From Tessaracoccus coleopterorum (GTDB lineage Bacteria; Actinomycetota; Actinomycetes; Propionibacteriales; Propionibacteriaceae), in contig NZ_JAANIJ010000001.1 of assembly GCF_011174705.1 (NCBI RefSeq), positions 3,410,001 to 3,474,000 on the forward strand: a stretch of DNA of 64,000 nucleotides, read 5' to 3'. How positions within the stretch are numbered: the stretch's first letter is position 1; each line of letters opens with the position of its first letter. The notes beneath the pieces are model-generated. The model was not told the DNA's origin and searched no databases. It saw only the letters and a list, made by a program, of their open reading frames with translations. This document shows, piece after piece, positions 21,658 through 33,472 of this stretch. Made by a program: the position numbers and the translations under genes.

Positions 21658-24600
21658 CAGCGACGCCCTTCTCGTCGTCGAGGACTGGATCAGCGAGCAC
21701 TTCTTCACCACCGACGCCCGCAAGGAGTCGTACCTGGCCCGCGCGCTGGACCGGGTCAAGCAGTGGCGCGACGCCGAGCACCCCACCACCAAGTCGCGGT
21801 TCACCGCCGAGCGCTCGAAGCTGGCCACCGCGATGGCCGCCCTCTACGCCGACGACGACCCGGACCCAGACGCCGCCGCGGCCCTCCACTCCGACCTCCG
21901 ACGCATCCTCGGCTACGAGCCCGGCCCCTACGAGACCACCGTCAACGGCCCCGTCCGGCTGCTCCGCTCACCCGGCCTCGAACCCACCCTCGCCATCGTG
22001 GAGGCCAAGCCAGCCGCCACGCTCGACGAGCTGTTCGCCCGCCACGCCGACACCCTCGCCGAGCCGTACGTCCTCGACGACGAGGACCCGATCACCTCGG
22101 CCACCAAGCTCGTCTCCACCCTGTTCCTCGACCACGAGGAGACGAAGTTCGCGCTCATCATGGCCGGCCGCTGGCTGGTGGTGGCCGAGGCCTCCCGCTG
22201 GCCCGAGGGCCGCTACCTGGCCGTCGACCTCCACACCGTCGCCGAGCGCGGCGACACCAAGCAGGGCGGCGAGATCGACCGGGCGCTGGTGGCGCTCGAC
22301 GCCGAGTCGCTGGCACCCGACGCCGACGGCAACATCTGGTGGGACGCGACGCTGGAGGCGTCCGTCGCCCACACCGTCGGCGTCTCCGCGGACCTGCGCG
22401 AGGGCGTGCGGGAGTCCATCGAGCTCATCGCCAACGAGGTGGTGGACCGACGGCGCGCCCAGGGCCTCGACCCGCTGCCGCAGAGCCAGGCGCAGCCGCT
22501 GGCGCTGCAGTCGCTGCGGTTCCTTTACCGGGTCCTGTTCCTCCTCTACGCCGAGGCGTCGCCGGAGCTGAAGATTCTCCCGTCGGGGACCCGGACTACG
22601 CCCGCGGTTACTCGCTGGACCGGCTCCGGGAGCTGGTGCAGGTGGAGCTCGCCTCCCCGCGCGCCCGCTCCGGCACGCACCTGTACGAGTCGCTGGCACT
22701 GCTCTTCCGCCTCGTCGACCGCGGCCACACCGTCGACGTCGAGGCCGACCGCCTTGTCGAACGAGGTCTCGAGTTCCAACCCCTCCGCGCAGACCTCTTC
22801 TCTTCCCAGGCCACAGCACTCATCGACGAAGTCGGCCTCGGCAACCACGCCCTGCAGGAGGTCCTTCGCCGACTGCTGCTGAGCAAGGAGCGCTCTGGCA
22901 AGGAGCGCGGTTTCATCAGCTACGTCGAACTCGGCATCAACCAACTGGGCGCCGTCTACGAGGGCCTCATGAGCTACACCGGCTCCTTCGCCGACGTCGA
23001 CCTCTACGAGGTGGCCCGCGACGGCAACCCGGAGAAGGGATCCTGGGTGGTCCCAGTTGACCGCGCCGACCACTTGGCCGACAAGGACTTCGTCCTCGAC
23101 ACCGACCCCGTCACCGGCCAGAAGAGTCGCCGCCGCTACACCCGCGGCCAGTTCGTCTTCCGGCTCTCCGGCCGCCAGCGGCAGCGCTCCGCCTCCTACT
23201 ACACCCCGAGGTGCTGACGAAGTTCACCGTCTCCGAGGCGCTCGCTGAGCTGCTGGACCAGGACGGCCACACCACCACCGCCGAGGAGATCCTGGGCCTC
23301 AGCGTGTGCGAGCCCGCGCTTGGCTCGGGAGCGTTCGCCATCGAGGCCGTCCGACAGTTGGCCGAGCAGTACCTCAAGCGTCGGCAGGAGGAGCTGGGGG
23401 AGCGGATCGACCCCGACATCTACCCGGCCGAGCTGCAGAAGGTGAAGGCCTACCTGGCCCTGCACAACGTCTACGGCGTGGACCTCAACGCCACCGCCGT
23501 GGAGTTCGCCGAGATCACGCTGTGGCTGGACACCATGGCCGAGGGGCTGCAGGCCCGTGGTTCGGGCTGCGGCTGCGACGCGGCAATTCGCTCGTGGGGC
23601 CTCGCGCTCCTTCTACACGCGCGATCAGGTCAACGACAAGCGTTGGCTCACCACCCCGCCTACTGCGGAGCCGCTCACCGACATCGCCGCCCGCATCGAG
23701 CAGGACCGCCCCGAGCTCAGCGGCTCCGGCGGCCGCATCCACCACTGGCTGCTGCCTGCCGCAGGCTGGGGAGCGACGTCCGAATCCAAGGAAGCCAAGG
23801 AGCTCGTCCCCGACCGCGTGGCCAAGGTCAAGGCCTGGCGGAAGGCGATCAAGGGCAAGCCGACGAAGAAGCAACTCGACCAGCTGGTGGCGATCTCCCA
23901 CCAGGCCGAGGAGTTGTGGGCGATGGCCTACCGCCGCCTCAAGGTCGCCGAGGAGCAGTCAGCCCGCAGGATTCCGTTGTGGGGATGCCCGCTGATCTGG
24001 CGGACGGACAGACCCCATCCTCCGTCACTCGTGAACAGATCGAAGAATCCCTCGCTGACGACGATGGCGCCTACCGCCGACTCCGCCGCATGATGGACGC
24101 CTGGACCGCGCTCTGGTTCTGGCCGCTGACCGGCGACGAGGTGGCCCCACCTACGCTCGACCAATGGATCGACGCCGCCCAGGGCATCCTCGGCACCCAG
24201 AAACTGTCCTCCCGCGGAGCTAAGCAGGGGATGGGCACGCTGTCCCCAGCCGACCAGTGGGAAGCGATGGCTGACCAAGAGAACTTCGAGCTGGCCGGTG
24301 CCGGAGCCAGACGAGTCAAGGACGTGCTAGTCGAGCACCCATGGCTCCGTGTATGCGAGGAAGTGGCACGTGAACAGGGCTTCTTCCACTGGCACCTAGA
24401 CTTCGCTCCAGTCTTCGGCCGGGGTGGTTTCGCGCTTCAGCTTGGGAACCCACCATGGGTTCGACCGCGTACCGATACCGAAGCCCTGCTGGCGGAGACT
24501 GATCCGTGGTGGCAGTTGGCGAATAAGCCCTCCGAGGTCCTCAAGAACTCTCGACGCCCGATGACACTTCTCTTGCCTGGGCCATGCGAGGCGTCATCGA

Positions 24601-26271
24601 AGGCGACGGGGAGGTCGTCGCGCTGGCCGAGTTCCTTTCGGCTGCGGAGAACTTTCCCGTCCTTGGTGGGCAGCCGGACCTATACCGCTGCTTCCTGAGC
24701 CGAACGTGGGACCACGCAGATCCTCGAGGGATTGTCGGGATGGTGCATTGGGACACCCACTTCTCTGATGACCGAGCGAGAATGCTTCGCTCTGAGTGCT
24801 ATCGGAGAATGAGACGGCACTGGGAATTTGTCAATGAAAGGGCGATTTTTCCCGAGATTCAGAATCAAAAGCACTTCAGCGTTGCGATCTACGCCCGAAA
24901 GGGAGAAGTCGATTTCATTCATGCTTCGGGGCTATATCGACCGCAGACCGCCAGTGCGAGCCTGCGACATGATGGCAACGGAGAGCAACCTGGTATCAAA
25001 CACCAAGGTGTATGGGACGAGAGGCCACATGCCTCACGTATCCAGAGGGTGTCTACCCGTACGCTCCAAGAGTGGCAAGGAATTTTGGGCGATACGAGCT
25101 CTGATCCCTCCACGGTCTTCATGGTGCACGAAATCAACGCGTCGACACGTGGTGTACTCCGGACGCTGTCAACTGCCCCACGGCTGGCCCAGTTTGACTT
25201 GGATTGGTCCCGGGGATGGGACCAATCGATCGATCGAAAACGCGGGCGGTTCATCCAGCGGTGGGGTGGAGCAGGAACCTGGGATGAGGTCATCCTCCAA
25301 GGTGGACACCTACATGTTGGAAACCCCTTTGCCGGACAGCCCAACGAGACCCTCCGCAACCAGCGCGACTGGTCCCAGGTGGATTTGGAGGTTCTCGATC
25401 CTTCTTCGGTTCCTGTAACTGAATTCAAGCCCGCCGGCGACCCGACAGAATATGCGGCTAGGTACGGGAAGTGGAATCGAGGTGCCGTGCGCGATAGCTA
25501 CCGGGTCGCGTGGCGGGCGATGGCAGACGGCTCTGGGGTTCGAACTCTCTTCCCTGCCATCATCCCGCCAGGTGCGACGCATGTTCATGGGGTCAACTCC
25601 GCCAGTCCTGCCGTGGAGCGGTTTCTGCCGATCGTTGCAGGTGCCATGTCATCGATCCTCAACGATCTTGCTATCCGCATTTCTCAGAAGAGTGCCCTGA
25701 CGATCGACAGCGTCAGACGACTTTACGCGCCGGACCCTTATCACCCGCTCGTCCCAAGATTGATCTTGCGCGTACTTCGACTCACTTGCCTGACAGATGC
25801 ATACGCGGCGCTCTGGGAGGATGCGTGGGATGAGGGGTTCATCAACGACGAGTGGTTGTTGGGCAAGACTCATCCTGGCGCGCCAGTTCTCGGCGATGTA
25901 GGGCCGCACTGGACAGCATCCACTCCACTGCGCCGAGACCTCGACCGCCGCAACGCCTTGGTTGAGATCGACGCCCTCATGGCCACGATGCTAGGCGTCA
26001 CGGCCGACGAGCTCAGCACGATCTACCGTACTCAGTTTCCGGTTCTGTACGGCTACGACCAGAACGACTACATCTACGACGCCAACGGCCGCCTCGTCCC
26101 GACCCAGGTCCGCCAGCTGTGGCGCAAGAAGGGCGACAAGCTCACTGTGCAGGAGCGCACCGCCACCCACCCTGCCGGGACGATCTACGCCTACGAGCTC
26201 CCGTTCGCCCCCGAGACCGCGAGGCCGACTTCCGCCTTGCGATGTCGCGGCTCACCGGCAAGGCTGATTGA
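21650..26271 (+). CDS. Large N6-adenine DNA methyltransferase, DrmMI/Eco57I-like
   Basis: About 1,540 residues, in the class of giant adenine methylases seen in DISARM and BREX-type loci. The SAM motif is CEPALGSGAF near residue 553 and the catalytic motif IV is LQLGNPPWVRPR near residue 933. The N-terminal 500 residues hold no named motif but include EAKPAATLDELFARH and a VFLLYAEA block usual in this family. The last 600 residues carry the target-recognition region, ending RLTGKAD. Frameshifts near 22590, 23208, 23565, 23985, 24560 and 26215 are single-base. Host methylation would protect self DNA if the system works like DISARM. Tail codon use and GC fall in 24700-25800, hinting at a swapped recognition domain. 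Confidence 0.88.
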
Positions 26272-26274
26272 CGG

Positions 26275-28050
26275 ATGACCAAGTGGCACTGCCCGTTCTG
26301 TGGTGGTTTCGGGAAGCCGACGGACGAGCATGTATGGGCGAAATGGCTGCGCAAAACGCAAGGGGCCAAGAAGCTACTTCGGGATCATAACGGTCAACGG
26401 ATGCCCTTGGAATGGTCCTCTATGCAAATCAACGAGGAGGGACGCTACCAGTCATCCTCTGAGCGCCAACGTGACTGGGCCACCCTCTTACCCCACGTCA
26501 CTGTCAAAGTGTGCAAGGACTGCAACAACGGCTGGATGAGCGAACTAGAGCGAAGGGCCCAGAGCATCATTGGCCCCTGGTGCTGGAGGGGCGAGGAATC
26601 TGGCTCGGTGCTGAGGAGCAGATGGCGCTAGCCCAGTGGGCAATCAAGGTGTTCATGGCCTACGCATTGACTCTCGGTCCCCTGGACAATCCATTCCCCG
26701 AGTCGGCCTACGGGACCTCATCGAAGGTCGGCTGCCGCCGGGCTGCCGGATCTGGCTTGCGCACTTCGACTCGCGGTTTGCTCACGTTGGTCTGGTGATC
26801 AAGGCCACCGCACTGCTCAACAGCTTCGACCCAATCCGTGACCAGAACAACGCGGCACTCGGGTACTTGGCGGCGGGAGGTCTCGTGTTCCTGCTTGTGT
26901 TGGTACCTGAAGCCCTCGAAGAGTTGGGCGCGGCGCTGTCGCCGCCCATGGCAGCGGAAAATGGGACCGCCTTCCCCATCTCTCAGCCGACTGGTCTGAT
27001 CGCACTGACCGACCCAGCCTTGGACGAGGACGATATGGCGCTGGTCATGTCGTGGCTTGAGTCCATGCGCTTGGTGAGGATGCCGGCCGCCGAAGGGTTG
27101 ACCCCTGCTGATCTCGAGCTATTCCAAGGGCTATTTGAGGGAGGGGCTGATCCCGCGGCGATCCGAACGCTCGTGCCAGAGGGGCCGAACCCAGCTTTTC
27201 TCGAGCAAGCGGCGAATCACGAGCAGGACGCGATGGCTGAGGCCGGCCGTTACCGAGAGGCGGGAGACCTGATAGGAGCTGGTCTGATGCTGACTCATCA
27301 AGGAAGACAGCACTTTCAGAATGGTGACTTCGAGGGGCGAGCCGACTGCTCATTGCCGCCATCGAGTCGCCTGGCTCCGGCCTCGATCGCGACGCGGAGG
27401 CCGCCTATCGAGTTGGCCAGTGCTTCTGGAGCCTGCACGATGCACGTGCAGAGAGTTGGTACCAACGGGCAATTGAACTTGGACTCGATCTTCCGGGGCC
27501 ACGGTTCGGAATCGTTGATACGCGGGCGAGAAACGGCGACTACGTCGGTGCTCTCGAGATGCTCTGGTCCATCGAACCTGACGATCTTGAACAGCAAGCA
27601 GTCCTGTGCCTGGCTATCCCCGCGTTCGATTTCCTAGTTCATGAGCTGGGTGTTGGACGTCAGCGTACCGCTGTCATCGAGCACCTCATCTCCGATAAAA
27701 CGCTCGCCGACGAAGAGCTGGTCGACCTGGTTCAAAGGTTCGGCGCCCGCAACAGGGAGATGTGGCGTCGCCTCATAGGTAACGATGAACGAGTCAGCTT
27801 CCACTTCGCTCGAGCTTGGTTCGGTGACCATCCGGTCTCCTGGGTGGCATCAGTCATAGTGCTCGCTGACGCGGAGCCGGAAGCAGTCGTTGCAGCCGCG
27901 CTCAGGCTGGGTCTCCAGCGCATAGTGGAACTCCCGTCGCTATTGCCCTCGATGCTGGACGCTTTCCACGCCACAGGGATGGGCGCCCACCCCGGTGTCC
28001 GGATCGTCGAGCGAGTTGCTCGTACGCACTCCATAGCGCCCTCGGAGTGA
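26275..28050 (+). CDS. HNH-like zinc-finger protein with repeat-rich tail
   Basis: About 592 residues starting three bases after the methylase stop. Residues 1-85 hold two CxxC pairs, CPFCGG at 5-10 and CKDCNNGWMSELE at about 81, with DEHVWAKW between: the layout of an HNH-type or related zinc-bound nuclease fold, though a full HNH triad is not clear. The rest is helical; AGRYREAGDLIGAGLMLTHQ, HFQNGDFEGARRLLIAAIE and AYRVGQCFWSLHD look like TPR or Sel1 repeats. Two or three single-base shifts (about 26576, 26715, 27340). I do not know this architecture; it may be a core member of the methylase operon or a passenger. Confidence 0.6.
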
Positions 28051-28378
28051 GGACGGTCCTCGGCCCGGCGGCCGAAGTACGAACGAGCGCCGGACCGACC
28101 GTGCTCACGCCTTGCGAGGCGCAGGTCGGGGCGGAGTGGTGGAGGATCCGGAGATGCCGTTGTGTTCTGACTCCCTGGCTGCCCTACGGCCATTGTCGTC
28201 GCGCATCTGGGCTTGTCCAGTGAGCGTTGCGGCCAGTCCCAAGCTCCGGGACACTCAGATTGATTTGGCGTGACGGGAGAGCGCGCCCACGCGGCAGAAT
28301 CGGACGTTTGCCGTCGGCCACCAGCTGTTCACCGGGCGCGGGCCTGCCAACCTCGGACACCTGGTGCTCCGGTTCGCA

Positions 28379-28615
28379 ACGCCATGCCCGAGTCCGTGAT
28401 CGGGCTCTACAAGACCGATTACGTCCGCCCGACGGGCCGTTCCGCCCCGTCGACCACCTCCAGATGGCGACGCTGTCCTGGGTGCACTGGGTCAACGAGC
28501 ACCGCCTGCACTCGGCACTGAACTACCGAACCCCATCGACTACGAAACCGAGTACTACGATCGGCTCAACACCTCCCCACGGCACCCGCTGTCGGGAGAA
28601 CTCGCCCTCCACTGA
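28379..28615 (+). pseudogene. IS3-family OrfB C-terminal remnant
   Basis: NAMPESVIGLYKTDYVRP, then VDHLQMATLSWVHWVNEHRL and HSALNYRTP match the end of an IS3 OrfB, stopping at TGA 28613. The first two-thirds are missing and two base shifts remain. Upstream 28051-28378 carries no gene I can identify. The scar marks where an element sat just past the methylase operon. Confidence 0.75.
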
Positions 28616-29069
28616 AGCCGGGGCGGTCCAGAGGGCGAGTTGGCGCGCATGCATGAATCCGGACGCGCTCGGACCAAGCACACAACGGCGCACTCGACCG
28701 TGCTGAAGGAGACCGACACGGGCTCCTCGGCCTGTATGGCATCGACTCCACAGCCTCTCTGGAGCTGGTGGAGTCGCCCGTTCTCCGCCTTGATGGGAAT
28801 CGTCTCCCAACGGCTGACGAACGTTGCTCTGACTTGAGTTATGGACCCCGTGGCAGAAGTGGTCTCGAACAATCGGCTCAGAGTGATCGCCCTCGGCGCG
28901 GCGGATCCGGATGTCCGGCGGCACGACCGCTATCCCTGAGGTGCGAAGCGGCGGCCTCAGCCCATCGCACCCGACGCCGCTGTCCGGTCGCTTCCGAAAC
29001 ACCAAAGCTTCATCTTCCAGCGAGTGTCGGCGGATCGAGGCTCAGCCGTGGCCAACTGGCTGCCCCGAG
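28616..29069. other. No gene recognised
   Basis: Only short frames on both strands, none with a ribosome site or a known motif. It separates the plus-strand IS remnant from the minus-strand helicase that ends at 29070 and is probably debris. Confidence 0.4.
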
Positions 29070-30655
29070 TCACGCCTCCCGAGACACGGAGAGGCCGAGA
29101 TCGCGCGCGGTTCTCTCGTAGACGAACTGGCCTAGGTCGTCGCGCCACCTGTTCGGGTCGCGCTGCACCAACGCACGGGCGACATCGCGTTCCGCCAGCA
29201 GGCCGTTGCGTGGATCCACCATGGCAGGATCATCGCCAAGGAGGTTCGCAGCCCTACGGTGCCTCAGCCCGCCGACCATGAGGTTACGAGCCGATAGGGT
29301 GTGGACCCCATAGCGGATGAAGTCGGGCAACATCGTAACCGCCGGGGCCAGGCCCGGATCTGAATCGGCCAGCAGCTTGCCCAGAACAACGACCGCTTGC
29401 TCGACGAGGGTGCTGAACGCGTAAGAAACGGCGCCAGTGTGGATACGCAGCAGACGGTCGACGTCGCTCTTCATCTCCACGGACATCTGGGCGAACGTCT
29501 GTCCAGCCAGCCACCGTCGCAACTGTTCGAGAAGGTCTCCGGGTCGGGTAGCTGAGTGGTTGGGATGAGTTCCTTATCTGGGTAGGCGTCACGGAGCGCA
29601 TTGCCGAAGTCGGGCTGACGCCACGCCCAAGCAAGCAACACCGAGAGAAGCTCGACGTCGTCGGGGTCCTCCACGGTTCCCCAACGGTCGAAAGCTGGCG
29701 CAAGTGAATCCGCGATGGAGTCAATTACGCGCGCCTTGACCCCAGTGCCCGACGCCCAGCTCGCTCGGCCGCTGGTCCGCAGCCCGCTGAGCCGTTCGGC
29801 GCGCAACGTGAACACGGTCTCCAATGCGGAGCGCTCGTCTTCATCTGACCGCTGCCATCCGTAGGTGCTCGAGGCCAGCGATGCTGCGACGCTACGGAAC
29901 TCCTCATCGCCCATGTCCTCGCGTAGCAATTCGATGAGGGTGGCATCGATACCGTCGACCAACGGGTAGAGCCAGGAGGTTGCCTCCAGAGCAACGTTGT
30001 CTAGGTTGCGATTGTTCAAGGCGAGCACTTGGACCAGGTGCTCGATGTTCTTCAGAAGCGCGCCCTCGACAGGCTCGCCAATTGCACCTTCGGCAACGTG
30101 GTCGATGATGTCCCACTGGTTGTCGTTCACGCAGATGACGAGGCCTTAGTAGCGCTGCCGGGGCGTCCTGCTCGGCCCACGAGGTTGCGGATCTCGCGAG
30201 CCAGCATCGGCACGATGGTCCCTCGGCAGTCGAGATCTGAGTCGTGTAGACGACCAGCGTCCGGATCGGCAGGTTCACCCCTTCGGCAAGCGTGCTCGTG
30301 CACAGCACCATCCGGACATTACCCGCAGCCAAGATTTCCTCGAAGACATCGCGCGTCTCCTGAGGAATATCTCCGTGGTGAACCACAGCGCCCGCAGCTA
30401 GAGCAGTCGTTCCTACCCATGAGTTGCCATACTCGACCGCCAGGTACGCGCCAATATCGGCGAGCAGGTCCTCGCCGGTGACGAACTCAGCGGGCTTCGG
30501 CAGTGATAGCGAAACCGCGAGTTGGTCGGCGAGTTCCTCAGCGAGTGAGATGACGCCTTGGGTTCCCCGCTTGGTCCGGGTGAACACCGCAACAGTGCCC
30601 AAGGGCAACGCCTTCCGGGCCGCCGCGATGGCGTGCGTCTTGTAGGAGTCAAAGT

Positions 30656-32091
30656 GGCTCATCACAGATGAGGGTGTAGGGGGCTGTTCGGCGCGTCGGG
30701 CCGGGTAGGGGTCGAGGTCTCCCGATGATGGAAGTTCTCACACTGCCCATCTGGAAGACCTCGACGTGTCTGATGCTACCCCTGTGGCGGGGTTCGCCTG
30801 CCCTGACCTGACCTCGTTCTGTCGGCTCGACGAGCTCGGCTTGGAGGTCACCGGCCAACTGCTGGAGCCTGGCCGCGCGGTCCTCGCCTGCCGGGTGGTG
30901 GAGCCGGATCAGTGGTGCCGACGTTGCGGCTGCGAGGGCCTCGCGCGTGACACCGTGACGCGGCCGTTGGCCCACGAGCCGTTCGGCTGGCGGCCGACGA
31001 CGTTGCTGGTCACGATCCGCCGCTACCGCTGCACCGGCTGCGGGCATGTGTGGCGACAAGACACCAGCCTCGCCGCGGAGCCGCGGGCGAAGCTGTCACG
31101 CCGCGGGCTGCGGTGGGCGTTGGAGGGCCTGGTAGTTCAGCACCTCACCGTCGCCCGCGTCGCCGAGGGGCTGGGGGTGTCGTGGAACACCGCCAACACG
31201 GCGGTCCTGGCTGAAGGCAAGCGGGTCCTGATCGATGACCCGACCAGGTTCGACGGCGTGAAGGCCATCGGCGTGGATGAGCATGTGTGGCGCCACACCC
31301 GCCGCGGTAACAAGTACGTCACCGTGATCATCGACCTGACCGGCATCCGCGACCGGACAGGGCCTGCCAGGCTGCTCGACATGGTCGAAGGGCGCTCCAA
31401 GCAGGCGTTCAAGCAGTGGCTGTCCGAACGCGACCAGGCATGGCGCGACAGAGTTGAGGTCGTCGCGATGGACGGGTTCACCGGGTTCAAGACCGCCACC
31501 ACCGAAGAGTTGCCCGACGCGACCGCCGTCATGGATCCCTTCCACGTCGTCCGCCTCGCCGGCGACGCCCTCGACCGATGCCGGAGACGCGTCCAACAGG
31601 CCATCCACGGACATCGAGGACGCACCAGTGACCCGCTCTACTCGGCGCGCCGCACCCTGCACACCGGCGCCGACCTCCTCACCGACCGGCAGAAGGACCG
31701 GCTCACTGCCCTGTTCGCGGGCGATGATCATGTCGAGGTCGAAGCCACCTGGGGTATCTACCAACGGATGATCGCCGCCTACCGTGAACCCGACCGGACC
31801 AGAGGCCGGGCCCTGATGACCAGCCTGATCGCCTCGGTCAGCCACGGCGTCCCCGCCGCGTTGAGCGAGGTGATCACACTCGGCCGAACACTGAAGAAGC
31901 GAGCAGACGATGTGCTGGCCTACTTCGACCGGCCCGGCACCTCGAACGGTCCGACCGAGGCCCTCAACGGCCGCCTCGAACACCTCCGCGGATCGGCACT
32001 CGGCTTCCGGAACCTCACCAACTACATCGCCAGATCACTGCTCGAGACCGGCGGATTCAGACCCCGACTACACCCTGGATTGTGATGAGCC
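30656..32091 (+). mobile_element. ISL3-family insertion sequence, copy 1
   Basis: 1,436 bp, ends GGCTCATCACA and its complement TGTGATGAGCC. The 8-bp direct repeat GTCAAAGT stands at 30648-30655 and 32092-32099, the duplication length known for ISL3. Carries one intact transposase. Copy 2 is at 38257-39690. Confidence 0.96.
30766..32085 (+). CDS. ISL3-family transposase, intact
   Basis: 439 residues without frameshift. N-terminal zinc-finger with CRRCGCEGLA and CTGCGHVW, an HTH (ARVAEGLGVSWNTANTAVL), and the DDE triad: Asp in AIGVDEHVW, Asp in VAMDGFTGFK and Glu in NGPTEALNGRL. GTG 30766 is the start. Reads in the opposite direction to the helicase it interrupts. Confidence 0.95.
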   Translation: MSDATPVAGFACPDLTSFCRLDELGLEVTGQLLEPGRAVLACRVVEPDQWCRRCGCEGLARDTVTRPLAHEPFGWRPTTLLVTIRRYRCTGCGHVWRQDTSLAAEPRAKLSRRGLRWALEGLVVQHLTVARVAEGLGVSWNTANTAVLAEGKRVLIDDPTRFDGVKAIGVDEHVWRHTRRGNKYVTVIIDLTGIRDRTGPARLLDMVEGRSKQAFKQWLSERDQAWRDRVEVVAMDGFTGFKTATTEELPDATAVMDPFHVVRLAGDALDRCRRRVQQAIHGHRGRTSDPLYSARRTLHTGADLLTDRQKDRLTALFAGDDHVEVEATWGIYQRMIAAYREPDRTRGRALMTSLIASVSHGVPAALSEVITLGRTLKKRADDVLAYFDRPGTSNGPTEALNGRLEHLRGSALGFRNLTNYIARSLLETGGFRPRLHPGL

Positions 32092-33472
32092 GTCAAAGTT
32101 ATAGGTGCGGTGTCGCTTCGTTGTCTCGTTGAAGTATTCGAAGTCGCTGACGGAGATGAAGTCGGGGATGCTGCGGGTCGGTAAGTTCGTCCCTGACGGT
32201 GCGCGTATTTCGAGAGCCATACGCATGTTGCGACCAGTGCCTTTGTTGCGACGCAGCACCGAGTACTCGGCTCCGGCCGGACGGAACTCCGATCGCACCA
32301 CTGTCTCCTCAGAACCGCCCAGCCAGGCGTTTATCTCCTCAATATTGGGGACGACAGCAGAAACGAACACCGTCCGAGGCGCGCTTGGTGTTCGTGCACG
32401 GAACCTTGCCAGAAGAAGCTCCAGCCCAACACCTCGTCCCTCCGCGTCGAGCAAGTGTCCCTCGTCGCACACCAAGAGCGAGATGCGTTCAGCGAACCCC
32501 GGCGCACTGCCGAGCAGACCCGCCATCGCCTCCGGCGTCGCGATTACGGCGCGAATGGTGTCAAGGTCTTGCGTCTCTTCAGGGGTAGGGACCGTGCCGC
32601 CGTACACAGTCCTGGTCCCAAGCCCCATCTGTGTCAGCCGCCTACCCATGGTCGTACGCAGTTCGCGGGCCAGCGAGCGGTAGGGAACGAGAAGTGCCGC
32701 GACATCATCCGGCCGGCCGACCAGATGGTCGTAGATGAGGGTCTCGGTGAGCGCCGTCTTTCCAGCCCCCGTCGGCATCTGCATCGAGTACGTGCGATCC
32801 GTACCCAGCAAGCCCGCTTCGATGGCTTCGATCTGAGAGGGGAAGAAGTCCCACACTGGAGGCCGGCGCTCCAGCAACGACTTCACCAAGGGTGTCCACC
32901 TCTCCGAGTCGCCGTCGGGCAAGACAGCTCGGATGTTGCTGTCATGGAACCGGTCGAGGAGAGCAGCCAGCAGGCGCGCTGAGACCCACTCGTCAGGTCC
33001 CAACTGCAGGGCAAGCGCAGCGGTGCGTTTGGCGGTGGCCAGCACGGCGCTGATCTCGTCGGAGTTGCCGTCTGCCAGCGCATCCAGCAATGCGGCGACT
33101 TGAGGAGACTGAATCGGCTGGCGGCGAGCAAGCAGGTCGTAGCACGCACGAAATGCGTCGAAATCCCAGAGTCCCGGCTGCGCACGATTCATCGTCAGGT
33201 AGGCGGAAGCGGACATCCCGCCCAAGTAGTAGGCAGACGCAGAGTAGAAGAACGCGTCTGCCTGAGTCCGCCCCCTCCACTGCGACGCGACCAGGGCGAG
33301 CCCGTTCCCGACGGAAGCCCAGTCGCGTTGGTCGGAGACCTCGGACGTCCGTAACAGATCGAACAACTCGCTCACCAGTGATGCGTACAGATCCAAGAGA
33401 CGCCCCTCCTGGTACTGCAAGTCTGGCAAGGGGGTAAGCGCAAACGCAGCGACGCTCTGTCGTGTGTCAGCG

